15,651 nt of DNA. Source: Pseudomonadota bacterium. GTDB lineage: Bacteria > Pseudomonadota > Alphaproteobacteria > Ferrovibrionales > Ferrovibrionaceae. Below are positions 6,492 to 15,651 of the stretch, piece after piece; position 1 is the stretch's first letter, and the number at the start of each line of letters is the position of its first letter. The notes under the pieces are model-generated. The model did no database searches. It had not been told where the DNA came from and saw only the letters and a program-made list of their open reading frames with translations. The translations under genes and the position numbers were made by a program. The DNA is taken from contig JAJYTL010000037.1 of the NCBI GenBank assembly GCA_021793055.1, positions 1 to 15,651 on the forward strand, read 5' to 3'.

Positions 6492-7301
6492 TCAAATATC
6501 CGAACGATTGCCGTGGCGGCCCTTGCCGGACGCGAAACGGGCGGCACCAGCCTCGCCTTCCGCCGCGAAAGCGGCGATGCCGTGGGCGAATTCCTCGCGC
6601 AGCGCCGCGCGTGTCGAGAGCCCGTATTGCCGGTAGACCGATTCGCGGTCGGCGCGCAGACAGGCTTGCGGGAAACGGGCGATATCGCGGGCATAGTCCT
6701 CGGCGGCGCCACGGACGCCGCCATCCGCCACCACGCGCTCGCACAGGCCGATGGCCAGGGCCTCGCGAGCCGCGACCTTACGCCCGGTGAGGACGAGATC
6801 GAGCGCGCGCCCCATGCCCACGAGGCGCGGCAGCCGCACCGTGCCGCCATCGATCAACGGCACGCCCCAGCGCCGGCAATAGACGCCGAAATAGGCGCTC
6901 TCCTCCATCAGGCGGACATCGCACCAAAGCGCCAATTCCATGCCGCCGGCGACGGCGGCGCCGGAGATCGCGGCGATGAGCGGCTTCGACAGACCGAGGC
7001 GCGACGGGCCCATCGGACCGAGCGGCGCCGGAGCCGCATCGTCGGCGGGGAAACCCAGCGCCGCCAGCCGCTCGCGGCCGCCGCCCTCGGCCACACTCTT
7101 GAGATCGGCGCCGGCGCAAAAAGTGCCGTTGGCGCCGAAGAAGACCGCGACATCGGCGTCCCGGTCGCGCTCGAATGCGAGAAAGGCCTCGGCCAGGGCT
7201 TCGGCGGTTTTGGCATCGACGGCGTTTCTGACCGCGGGCCGCGACAGGATCACGGTGGTGACGCGCCCCGACTTCTCGACCGAAACCTCATCCATGGCCA
7301 T
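6492..7301 (-). CDS. Crotonase-fold enzyme (enoyl-CoA hydratase/isomerase family)
   Basis: The 269-residue protein has the crotonase signature: oxyanion-hole strand GTFCAGADLKS (59-69), SGAAVAGGMELALWCDVRL (113-131), GGTVRLPRLVGMGRALDLVLTG (152-173) and a charged C-terminal helix. Of the two acid/base residues of rat enoyl-CoA hydratase, the first (Glu144) matches Glu122 in GGME. The second (Glu164) aligns with Cys142 in FGVYCRRWGVPLIDGG. A classical hydratase reaction is therefore doubtful, and isomerase, hydrolase or other acyl-CoA chemistry is possible. It is the last gene of the three-gene operon, 10 bp after the ABM gene. The ATG at 7295, two codons inside, has the better spacing to GGGGAG and may be the real start. 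Confidence 0.9.
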   Translation of the reverse strand: MAMDEVSVEKSGRVTTVILSRPAVRNAVDAKTAEALAEAFLAFERDRDADVAVFFGANGTFCAGADLKSVAEGGGRERLAALGFPADDAAPAPLGPMGPSRLGLSKPLIAAISGAAVAGGMELALWCDVRLMEESAYFGVYCRRWGVPLIDGGTVRLPRLVGMGRALDLVLTGRKVAAREALAIGLCERVVADGGVRGAAEDYARDIARFPQACLRADRESVYRQYGLSTRAALREEFAHGIAAFAAEGEAGAARFASGKGRHGNRSDI

Positions 7302-7311
7302 CTCCCCACCC

Positions 7312-7968
7312 TCAGCTTTCGGTGCCCCGCGCCGCCGCCGGGTAATACTGCGGCGCCTCGCGCCGATCGAACATGCCATAATCGCGGATGATCCGCACCT
7401 CGCGGCGGCGCACCGCGGCATCGCCGCCGACCGCGGCGGTCATCTCTCCTGCGGCAAGGACGAGGAACTTGCCGGGCATGACGATGCTCTCCAGCACGTC
7501 CCATTCGCCAAGCCGATCCGGGGCCGAGACGCCGAGCGCCGCCGCGAGCGCGGCCGGATCGGCAGGCGGGAGGGCGGCACCCGGAAATTGCCGCTCGATC
7601 AAGACCAGGCGCGTTGCCGCTCCCGCTTCGGTGAGATCGCGGCGGTGCGCGGCCAGAATCTCGCCTGCCGGCACGCCGCTATCGGCCGCGACCTCGCCAA
7701 CGCGGAGGTGGTAATCGGCGAAGATCTCGGCACGGCCGGTCGCCTGGGCGCCATGATGGCTGCCTTCCGTACGCCAGCGGATCAGGGGTTTCTCGTCCTG
7801 CCAGAGCGAGAGCGAGAGCAGCCAGCCCGGCCGCCGCCGGCTTTGGAAACGCTCGTTGGAGAGGAAGCCCGCGGTCCTTTCCAGCGCGGGCCGCAACGCC
7901 GTGGCAATGGCGAGATAGGCATCCATGCGCTCGGCTTTGGGCTTCACTTCGAAGATGACGGCGAACAT
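7312..7968 (-). CDS. Tandem ABM-domain protein (antibiotic biosynthesis monooxygenase family)
   Basis: The 218-residue product looks like two ABM (PF03992) dimeric alpha/beta-barrel halves in one chain. The N-terminal half (about 1-105) has MFAVIFEVKPKAERMDAYL, LSNERFQS and a WLLSLSLWQDEKPLIRWR segment. The C-terminal half (about 125-205) has EWDVLESIVMPGKFLVLAAG and ends with the strand RIIRDYGMFDRREAPQYYP. ABM proteins include quinone-forming monooxygenases, haem-degrading enzymes and proteins with no known activity. The loss of the usual second-half tryptophans leaves catalysis uncertain. The ATG at 7968 has GGAGGAGGGG just upstream. It sits between the alpha/beta hydrolase (25 bp gap) and the crotonase (10 bp gap) in one operon. 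Confidence 0.82.
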   Translation of the reverse strand: MFAVIFEVKPKAERMDAYLAIATALRPALERTAGFLSNERFQSRRRPGWLLSLSLWQDEKPLIRWRTEGSHHGAQATGRAEIFADYHLRVGEVAADSGVPAGEILAAHRRDLTEAGAATRLVLIERQFPGAALPPADPAALAAALGVSAPDRLGEWDVLESIVMPGKFLVLAAGEMTAAVGGDAAVRRREVRIIRDYGMFDRREAPQYYPAAARGTES

Positions 7969-7993
7969 CGCCCCTCCTCCGTCCTTGGCGCGA

Positions 7994-9007
7994 TCAAGTA
8001 GCATCATTATAGCCCTGCAGAAAGGCCGTCGCGCGGCGATATAGCTCCGCGCGCCCCGATTCGAGATGCATGAGATGCGTACCGCGGGCGAGCTTGATGT
8101 CGCGACGAAGCGGCGCGGAACTAAGGCTCCGGCAGAGCCAGTCGGCGTCCCGATCGGTGCACAGGCTGTCCCATTCGCCGCGCAGAATGGCGACCGGCGC
8201 GCGGATCCGCGCCGGATCGTAGGCAAGGCTTCCGCCCCAGGCGTCGATGATGTCCTGAAACGGCCCGCAGGGCGTTTTCACCGCCGGCGGGTGGCGGCCG
8301 CGGCTCTCGGAATCGGTGTCGAGATAAGCCTCGCCCCAGACCGCGAAATGACCGGCGTCGAGCACCGGCGCCGCCGCCGGAGGCACGTCGGCGACGAAGC
8401 GCTCCCATTGATCCCGGAGCGAGATCAGCCGCCAGGCTGGCAGCCGCGGCAACGGCATTCCGTCCGCACGGCGGGCGATCGGGCCGAAGAGGACCAGGCG
8501 ATCGACAAGTTCGGGGCAGCGTCCGGCCAAGGCGCCGGCGACGATGGAGCCCCAGGAATGGGCGATCAGTGAGATACGGCAAAGACCGTGACGGGCAACG
8601 ATAAAACGGACCGCCCGTTCGAGATGACGAACCGCAATCTCGGACCGCCCAAGTGGCGCATGACGATCCGCCGGTTCGGCGAGTTCCGGATAGGGGTCGG
8701 AATAGCAACCGAAGCCCGGGAAGTCCAACCCCCAGACGTGAAAGCCGTCGTCGCCGAGGGCATCGCGCCAGGAGCGACCGGCGAATCGATGGGCGATGGA
8801 AAGCGCGGACGGGAAGGTGCCGCCGTGGACATAGAGAACCACCCGGCCCTCGGGCGATGCGGCGCGGGCGGGCAGCAGATAGCGCAGAAAGAGGGCCTGG
8901 CCGCCCAACGGATCTTCAACCCGGAAGTGCTGTTCGCGGGAATCGAGCTTCGGCACGATTGAGGCCGGGGGCGAGGCCAAGGGTGAGTTCAGGGGCGAGA
9001 AAGGCAT
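7994..9007 (-). CDS. Alpha/beta hydrolase
   Basis: The 337-residue protein is an alpha/beta-hydrolase-fold enzyme. The oxyanion strand is YVHGG (59-63). A DFPGFG turn lies at 95-100, the nucleophile elbow is AHSWGS with Ser151, and the likely acid is Asp280 in GEWDS. The His is His311 or His314 in GTHLMHLE. The elbow has Ala in place of the first Gly of GxSxG, which many hydrolases tolerate. No signal peptide is evident, and the first 20 residues are Pro/Ser-rich and probably disordered. The ATG at 9007 has GGAGG (complement of 9016-9020) eight bases upstream; a TTG at 9022 is in frame but lacks a ribosome binding site. It is the first gene of the operon and faces the ArsR-type regulator across a palindrome. 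The substrate is unknown, perhaps an ester or lactone. Confidence 0.9.
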   Translation of the reverse strand: MPFSPLNSPLASPPASIVPKLDSREQHFRVEDPLGGQALFLRYLLPARAASPEGRVVLYVHGGTFPSALSIAHRFAGRSWRDALGDDGFHVWGLDFPGFGCYSDPYPELAEPADRHAPLGRSEIAVRHLERAVRFIVARHGLCRISLIAHSWGSIVAGALAGRCPELVDRLVLFGPIARRADGMPLPRLPAWRLISLRDQWERFVADVPPAAAPVLDAGHFAVWGEAYLDTDSESRGRHPPAVKTPCGPFQDIIDAWGGSLAYDPARIRAPVAILRGEWDSLCTDRDADWLCRSLSSAPLRRDIKLARGTHLMHLESGRAELYRRATAFLQGYNDAT

Positions 9008-9083
9008 GATCGAAGCCTCCAAGGATCGAGAGGGGCGCGAGAGGTGAAAATGACGCTGGCCCTCCCCCTTGTCCCGCCCGATC

Positions 9084-9103
9084 GTTTCGGCCGAAACTGA
9101 AAC
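9084..9103. promoter_or_regulatory. Putative operator of the divergent ArsR-type regulator
   Basis: A perfect 14-bp palindrome, GTTTCGGCCGAAAC (9084-9097), is followed after one base by another copy of its half-site, GAAAC (9099-9103). It lies between the divergent hydrolase operon and the ArsR gene, the usual place for an autoregulatory ArsR operator. No sequence like it was noticed elsewhere in the window. Binding by this regulator is inference from position and symmetry. Confidence 0.6.
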
Positions 9104-9136
9104 ATGACGGCAAGAATCCGCGCTAAACTTGACCTT

Positions 9137-9835
9137 ATGCCTGGAAATCTTCCCTCGGTCGCGGAGATCGCGGCACTGCTCGGCAATCCGGCCCGCGCCA
9201 ATATGCTGACTGCGCTCATGAACGGCCGCGCGCTGACCGCCGGCGAACTATCCCTGGCCGCCCATGTCTCGCCGCAAACCGCGAGCGGCCACCTTGGCAA
9301 GCTGCGCGACGCGCGCCTTGTCGCGCTGCGGAAACAAGGCCGCCACGCCTATTACCGCCTGGCCTCGCCGGCTGTCGGCCGCATGCTAGAGGGCATCATG
9401 GCGGTCGCGGCCGACGGGCCGCCGCGCTATCGCCCGCGCTGGCAAGGCGATGAGGCGCTACGTACGGCGCGCACCTGCTACGACCATCTCGCCGGCCGGC
9501 TCGGCGTCGCCCTCGCGGACGCGCTCGGGCGCAACGGCTTTCTCGTTCTCGGCGACGATGGCGGCGAGATCACGGCGAAGGGGCGTGCCTTCCTCGCCGA
9601 CTGGGGCCTCGATGTCACCGTCATCGGCCAGGGCCGGCGGGCTTTTTGCCGCCCCTGCCTGGATTGGAGCGAGCGCCGCTTCCATATCGCCGGTGCCCTC
9701 GGCGCCGCGGTGGCGCGCCATTGCTTCGATCTCGACTGGCTGCGCCGCCTGCCCGATACCCGCGCCCTCGCCATCACCGAACGCGGCCGGCGCGGCTTCC
9801 GCGAAACCCTCGGCCTCGGCACCGACTGGGCATAG
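9137..9835 (+). CDS. ArsR-family HTH transcriptional regulator with C-terminal extension
   Basis: The product (232 residues) has an ArsR-type winged helix at about 5-95: IAALLGNPARANMLTAL, then the HTH segment TAGELSLAAHVSPQTASGHLGKL, then the wing RKQGRHAYYRLA. A longer C-terminal domain follows, with the pattern CRPCLDWSERRFHIAGALGAA, also seen in other long ArsR-like regulators. The classical ELCVCDL metal site is absent; the two Cys of CRPC and a later Cys could still sense a ligand. I chose ATG 9137 because related proteins begin close to the SVAEIAALLG helix; ATG 9104 adds 11 residues. Neither has a Shine-Dalgarno sequence. TAAACT at 9123-9128 would place transcription start at about 9135-9137, so a leaderless message is possible. 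It probably controls the divergent hydrolase operon and itself. Confidence 0.88.
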   Translation: MPGNLPSVAEIAALLGNPARANMLTALMNGRALTAGELSLAAHVSPQTASGHLGKLRDARLVALRKQGRHAYYRLASPAVGRMLEGIMAVAADGPPRYRPRWQGDEALRTARTCYDHLAGRLGVALADALGRNGFLVLGDDGGEITAKGRAFLADWGLDVTVIGQGRRAFCRPCLDWSERRFHIAGALGAAVARHCFDLDWLRRLPDTRALAITERGRRGFRETLGLGTDWA

Positions 9836-9860
9836 CCCGCCGCCCGCGGCCGCCCACGAA

Positions 9861-9889
9861 TTGCCTTGCCGGCGGGGCGGGGCTAAAGT
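9861..9889 (+). promoter_or_regulatory. Candidate sigma70 promoter of the DUF389 gene
   Basis: TTGCCT (9861-9866) and TAAAGT (9884-9889) are separated by exactly 17 bp, each matching four of six consensus bases. Transcription would begin at about 9896, leaving a leader of about 25 bases. That leader contains a small GAACT/AGTTC hairpin (9906-9910 with 9916-9920) right before the start codon. Confidence 0.35.
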
Positions 9890-9921
9890 CCGGAAGTCGA
9901 TCAAAGAACTTCGAGAGTTCC

Positions 9922-10920
9922 ATGGCGCTTCGCGTTCTTGAGGTCGTCGCCGCCGAGGGAAACGTCGAGACCATCCTCGCCGCCGCCAAGAAACATGCCG
10001 CGATCGACGCCTGGCGCTTCGCCAAGATCGGCGACGAGCGCGTCAACGTCCGCATCCTCGCCGCGACCGACGCCGTGCAGCCGCTGATCGACACCCTGCA
10101 AGCGGCGCTCGGCGGCGACGAGACCGCACGCATCATTCTCATCCCGGCACTCGCCACCCTTCCCGAAGTGAAGGACGGCGAAGACGAAGCGCGAAAAGCC
10201 AAGCCGCTTCCGGCGGCACGCGAAGAGCTTTATGCCGAGGTGGCGCAGGGCGCCGAGATCAACAACACCTTTCTGCTTCTGGTGCTCCTGTCGACCCTGG
10301 TCGCGGCCTTGGGGCTGCTCGCGGACAACATCGCCGTCGTCATCGGTGCCATGGTGATCGCGCCCTTGCTCGGCCCCAATCTTGCCTTCGCGTTCGGCGC
10401 CGCCCTGGGCGACCGCCGGCTGATGCTGAACGCGCTCCGCACCAATCTGATCGGCATCGGCCTCACCATCGGAATCACGGTGCTGGCGGGGCGTCTGGTG
10501 CCGCTTGATTTCGCCAGCAAGGAACTGCTCGCCCGTACCACCGTGTCCTATGCCAGCGTCGTCATCGCCCTGGCCTCAGGCGCAGCCGCCGTTCTCTCGC
10601 TCACCTCTGGCCTCTCCAGTACCCTCGTCGGGGTCATGGTCGCGGTCGCCCTGCTGCCGCCGGCTGTGACCTTCGGCCTCATGCTCGGTGCCGGCGACAT
10701 GACGCGGGCGCTTGGCGCCGGGACGCTTCTCGCGGTCAATCTGGTCAGCATCAACCTCTCGGCCCAGGTCGTTCTCTTGAGCCGCGGCATAAAGCCCCGG
10801 ACATGGTGGGAGAAGCAGGGCGCGAAGCAATCGGTTGCGCTCAGCATGATACTTTGGGCGCTTCTGCTCGCGATTCTGATTATCGCCATCTCCTTCGAGG
10901 GAATCCACTTCCTGCGCTGA
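9922..10920 (+). CDS. DUF389 (TIGR00341-type) integral membrane protein
   Basis: The 332-residue protein has a soluble N-terminal region (1-112) with an ACT-like beta/alpha pattern (LRVLEVVA, VNVRILAA, ARIILIPAL). A membrane domain of about six helices follows (115-330), containing GAMVIAPLLGP at 142-152, ALLPPAVTFG at 243-252 and NLVSINLSAQ at 273-282. These are hallmarks of the DUF389/TIGR00341 family, whose transported substrate is, as far as I know, not established. The ATG at 9922 is preceded only by a weak CGAGAG. It is monocistronic by layout, 86 bp after the ArsR gene and converging on the USP gene. No terminator with a T-run is visible between them. Confidence 0.9.
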   Translation: MALRVLEVVAAEGNVETILAAAKKHAAIDAWRFAKIGDERVNVRILAATDAVQPLIDTLQAALGGDETARIILIPALATLPEVKDGEDEARKAKPLPAAREELYAEVAQGAEINNTFLLLVLLSTLVAALGLLADNIAVVIGAMVIAPLLGPNLAFAFGAALGDRRLMLNALRTNLIGIGLTIGITVLAGRLVPLDFASKELLARTTVSYASVVIALASGAAAVLSLTSGLSSTLVGVMVAVALLPPAVTFGLMLGAGDMTRALGAGTLLAVNLVSINLSAQVVLLSRGIKPRTWWEKQGAKQSVALSMILWALLLAILIIAISFEGIHFLR

Positions 10921-11029
10921 CCGCCTGACGTCGTCCGACGCGGAGATGGCCAAGCTTTGCCTGGTCACGGAGACGGCGCGCGAAGTCCGAGGCTAAGACA
11001 GGACCGCCGCGTGACGCAGCCGCACGACG

Positions 11030-11860
11030 TCAATGATGGATGAACAGCCCGGTCGGGCACTCGGCCATGACCTTGCGGGTGCAGGTGCCGAGCATGGACT
11101 TGACCAACCCGCCATGGCCGAACGCGCCCATGACCAGAATGCCGGCCTCGAGAGACTTGGCCTCGGCAAGAACGATATCCGCCGGCGCCGCATTCGACGC
11201 GATGCCGTGCACCTTGGCCTTGACGCGATAGAGATCGAGATAGCTCGCGGCGCGCTGCGCCACCGATTTCGCCGCCGCGGCATCGGCATCGACGGTGAGG
11301 ACGTGCACCGGCACACCCTTGCCCATCTGCAGCAGCGTGAAGAGCTGGAGCGCGCGCGCCGCGGGCACGCTGCCGTCGTAGGCGACCAGCACAGGGGATA
11401 TGGCGCGCGCCGCCGGCGGCGTGATCAGCATAGGCCGGGGATTTTCCCTAAGCAGGCGCGCGACCGGCGCGGCAATGCCTTCGGCGGGCTCGGCGTGGAA
11501 GCTCGTGTCGCGGCCAAGGACGATGAGGTCATGGGCGTCGGCGGCGTGGAGAATTTCCGGTAACGGGTCGCCGACCAGCGCCACCGCCTGGCCGTTGATA
11601 TCGCGCCGCTTGCATTCTTTGTCGAAATCTTCGATCAATTTCTGGGCTTGGTCATGGCCGCGCTTCAAATGCTCCAAATCGCCCTTGAATTTGTAGTAGG
11701 CGCCGCCGAGGGGCACCGCCTCGGGGGCTGTCAGATAATCGACGTCGACGATGCCGGCGCCGGTCACTCGCGCGCGATGGCGCGCCGCCAGCGCGAGCGC
11801 GACATCGCGCGCCGCTGAGGCCGCCGGCGTATCGTCCAGCGCCACAAGGATGCTCTTCAT
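11030..11860 (-). CDS. Universal stress protein, two UspA domains
   Basis: The 276-residue protein is a tandem UspA. Domain 1 (about 1-148) starts MKSILVALDDTPAA and ends RPMLITP but has a degenerate nucleotide loop. Domain 2 (about 154-276) starts SPVLVAYDGS and carries the ATP-binding pattern G-2x-G-9x-G-(S/T), seen as Gly245, Gly248, Gly258 and Thr259. One domain is thus likely to bind ATP and the other not. Such proteins accumulate under low oxygen, stationary phase or other stress. A GTG three bases upstream of the ATG is an equally placed start; AGGAGG lies 7-10 bases before them. A perfect FNR/FixK box upstream suggests induction under oxygen limitation. Confidence 0.92.
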   Translation of the reverse strand: MKSILVALDDTPAASAARDVALALAARHRARVTGAGIVDVDYLTAPEAVPLGGAYYKFKGDLEHLKRGHDQAQKLIEDFDKECKRRDINGQAVALVGDPLPEILHAADAHDLIVLGRDTSFHAEPAEGIAAPVARLLRENPRPMLITPPAARAISPVLVAYDGSVPAARALQLFTLLQMGKGVPVHVLTVDADAAAAKSVAQRAASYLDLYRVKAKVHGIASNAAPADIVLAEAKSLEAGILVMGAFGHGGLVKSMLGTCTRKVMAECPTGLFIHH

Positions 11861-12196
11861 CACGCGATGGCCTCCTTCCTCCCCGAATCGGAGCGCCCCT
11901 GCGCTCGGACCCGGCGCGGCCGGGATCGCGTGGACGGCTAGCCCCAGGTTGCCATTTAATTTAAAGGATAACCCGACGCCCGTCCTCGACCTTGATCTGC
12001 ATCAAGGGCTTGCCGCAAAAGCCGTCGCATGGTTTCCACGTCCGCGAAGACCCGGGACTGCGGCGGCCCACGACGACAGTAATCCTGACGAGAGTCCTCC
12101 CAAGGAGACGATACTGAAGCCGAGAGATCGAGCAGCGCCGCGCCGCTATGGCTCATGGCCCCCGCCCCCCGCGCGGCGCCGCGGCGGCATCTTGTG
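11861..12196. other. Divergent intergenic region between USP and exchanger operon
   Basis: This 336-bp gap holds the FNR/FixK box and USP promoter at 11957-12007, within a short A/T-rich island (11954-11970). The remaining part towards the exchanger (12008-12196) shows no clear -35/-10 pair. It contains an AAGGAG at 12102-12107 not followed by a standard start codon, and no riboswitch consensus I recognise. An ATG at 12155 in the exchanger's frame could extend that gene. Confidence 0.5.
11965..12007 (-). promoter_or_regulatory. FNR/FixK box and class II promoter of the USP gene
   Basis: TTGATCTGCATCAA (11992-12005) is a perfect TTGAT-N4-ATCAA FNR/Anr/FixK site, extended to 7-bp arms (CCTTGAT/ATCAAGG, 11990-12007). 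On the minus strand TATCCT (11970-11965) is centred 31 bp from the box centre. This puts the box at about -41.5 from a start near 11957, the classical class II activator position. The leader would be about 97 bases. A matching -10 for the rightward exchanger gene is much weaker, so USP is the likelier target. Confidence 0.75.
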
Positions 12197-13202
12197 ATGC
12201 CGCCGATCGTCGCCATATGGCTGCAATTCGCCGCCTGCCTCGCGCTCATCGGCTTCGCCGGCCCGGAGCTCTCGCGCTCGAGCGACATCATCGCCGAAAA
12301 GACGTCGCTGTCGGGCAGTTGGGTTGGCTTGGTTCTGGTGGCGACGGTCACCTCGCTGCCCGAACTCGTCACCGGCTTGAGCGCGGTCACGATCGCCATG
12401 GCGCCCGACATCGCGGCCGGCGACGTCTTCGGCAGTTGCGTGTTCAATCTCACCATATTGGTCGTGCTCGATTTCATCCAGCGCGGCGAAACGGTCTATC
12501 GCCGGGCGCGCCAGGGCCACGTGCTCTCCGCCGGATTCGGCGTCGTGCTGGTCGGCTTCGCCGGCATGAGCCTGTTGCTGCGCGACCAGGGCGCGAATAT
12601 CGCCATCGGACACATCGGCCTCTATACGCCGGTGATCCTTGCGCTTTACGTGCTCGCCATGCGTTCCCTCTCCACCTATGAAAAGGACCACCGCGAGCAA
12701 TTCGTCGAGGAGGTCGCGGAACGCTATCCACAGATAACGCTGCGGAGCGCGATCGCCCGCTACGCGCTGGCCGCGCTGGTGGTGATCGCCGCCGGCGCAT
12801 GGCTTCCCTTTATCGGCGCCGCCCTCGCCGACGCGATGCATTGGCGGCGGACCTTCGTCGGCACGCTGCTTGTCGCCGGCGTGACGTCGTTGCCGGAAGT
12901 CGTGGTGACCGTCGCCGCCGTTCGCATCGGGGCCCTCGACATGGCAATCGCCAACCTGCTTGGCAGCAACCTGTTCGACATGGCGGTGCTCGCGATCGAC
13001 GATATTTTCTTTACCAAGGGCCCCCTGCTCTCCTATGTCTCGCCCATTCACGCGGTCTCCGCGCTCTCGGCCGTGATCATGACCGGCATCGCCATCATCG
13101 GCCTGTTCTATCGGCCGAAGGCGCGGCTGTTCAGCTCGGTGGCCTGGGCCAGCCTCGGGATATTCCTCATGTATCTGCTCAACTCCTATATCCTCTTCCT
13201 CC

Positions 13203-13213
<11 letters not shown>
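12197..13213 (+). CDS. CaCA-family cation exchanger (sodium/calcium or H+/calcium type)
   Basis: The 338-residue membrane protein has the two inverted alpha-repeats of the Ca2+/cation antiporter superfamily (PF01699). Repeat 1 has TSLPELVTGLSAV with Glu56, followed by GDVFGSCVFNL. Repeat 2 has TSLPEVVVTVAAV with Glu234, followed by ANLLGSNLFDM. The paired Glu residues and the GS(N/C)xF segments form the ion site in this superfamily. About ten hydrophobic segments are visible, with a charged loop in the middle (STYEKDHREQFVEEVAER). I start at ATG 12197, where the hydrophobic sequence begins; ATG 12155 would add a basic 14-residue tail. Neither has a good ribosome binding site. Its end overlaps the start of the P-type ATPase by 11 bp, so the two are coupled in one operon, probably for Ca2+ export. 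Confidence 0.88.

Positions 13214-15651
<2,438 letters not shown>

Noticed and set aside
10921..11029. CGTCG-TC-CGACG inverted repeat between the convergent DUF389 and USP genes as a terminator
   Set aside because: The loop is only two bases and no T-run follows on either strand.
12008..12196. Mn2+ (yybP-ykoY) riboswitch before the exchanger/ATPase operon
   Set aside because: Such operons sometimes carry one, but the conserved GGGGAGUAG-type core is not present on the plus strand here.
12102..12197. Possible leader peptide: AAGGAG followed by CTG, 27 codons ending in TGA overlapping the exchanger's ATG
   Set aside because: It needs a rare CTG start and the peptide is a Pro/Arg-rich run typical of GC-rich noncoding frames. 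The TGATG overlap alone is not enough.

Overview
The window looks like a piece of a high-GC alphaproteobacterial chromosome. The grounds are uniformly GC-rich third codon positions, a small RNA with the core and fold I associate with the alphaproteobacterial alpha-r8 (Rfam suhB / MmgR) family, a perfect FNR/FixK-type box, and the gene families present. A Rhodospirillales- or Rhizobiales-like organism is my best guess, but there is no rRNA or core phylogenetic marker to settle it. I see no insertion sequence, prophage, CRISPR array or tRNA.

Left part (1-3537). An N-formylglutamate amidohydrolase family gene (146-1000, +) is followed by a strong candidate sRNA on the opposite strand (about 1142-1077). 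Upstream of the sRNA lies a relatively A/T-rich stretch with several TGCA-centred motifs resembling PhaR/AniA operators. Next, read leftward, comes an NRAMP-superfamily metal transporter (3164-1785) followed 23 bp later by a 64-residue single-span membrane protein (1761-1567). The transporter has non-canonical metal ligands (DAGG and APW in place of DPGN and MPH) and a hairpin-rich leader.

Middle part (3538-9097). A tight NfeD/QmcA-type SPFH pair (4914-3538) is preceded by a class C beta-lactamase-fold serine hydrolase with a Lys/Ala-rich N-terminal tail (6342-4990). Then comes a three-gene leftward operon: alpha/beta hydrolase (9007-7994), tandem ABM-domain protein (7968-7312) and a crotonase-fold enzyme (7301-6492). 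A divergent ArsR-type regulator (9137-9835) lies next to it, with a perfect 14-bp palindrome between them. This reads as a small regulated catabolic or detoxification module of unknown substrate.

Right part (9836-15651). A DUF389 membrane protein (9922-10920, +) is followed by a two-domain universal stress protein (11860-11030, -). The USP has a perfect FNR/FixK box at 11992-12005, placed as in a class II activated promoter. On the other side a CaCA-family cation exchanger (12197-13213) overlaps by 11 bp the start of a P2A-type (Ca2+-type) ATPase (13203 to the window end, truncated). All recognised cation-site residues of the ATPase visible in the window are present, so the pair reads as a coupled Ca2+ (or Ca2+/Mn2+) export unit, adjacent to an oxygen-responsive stress gene.
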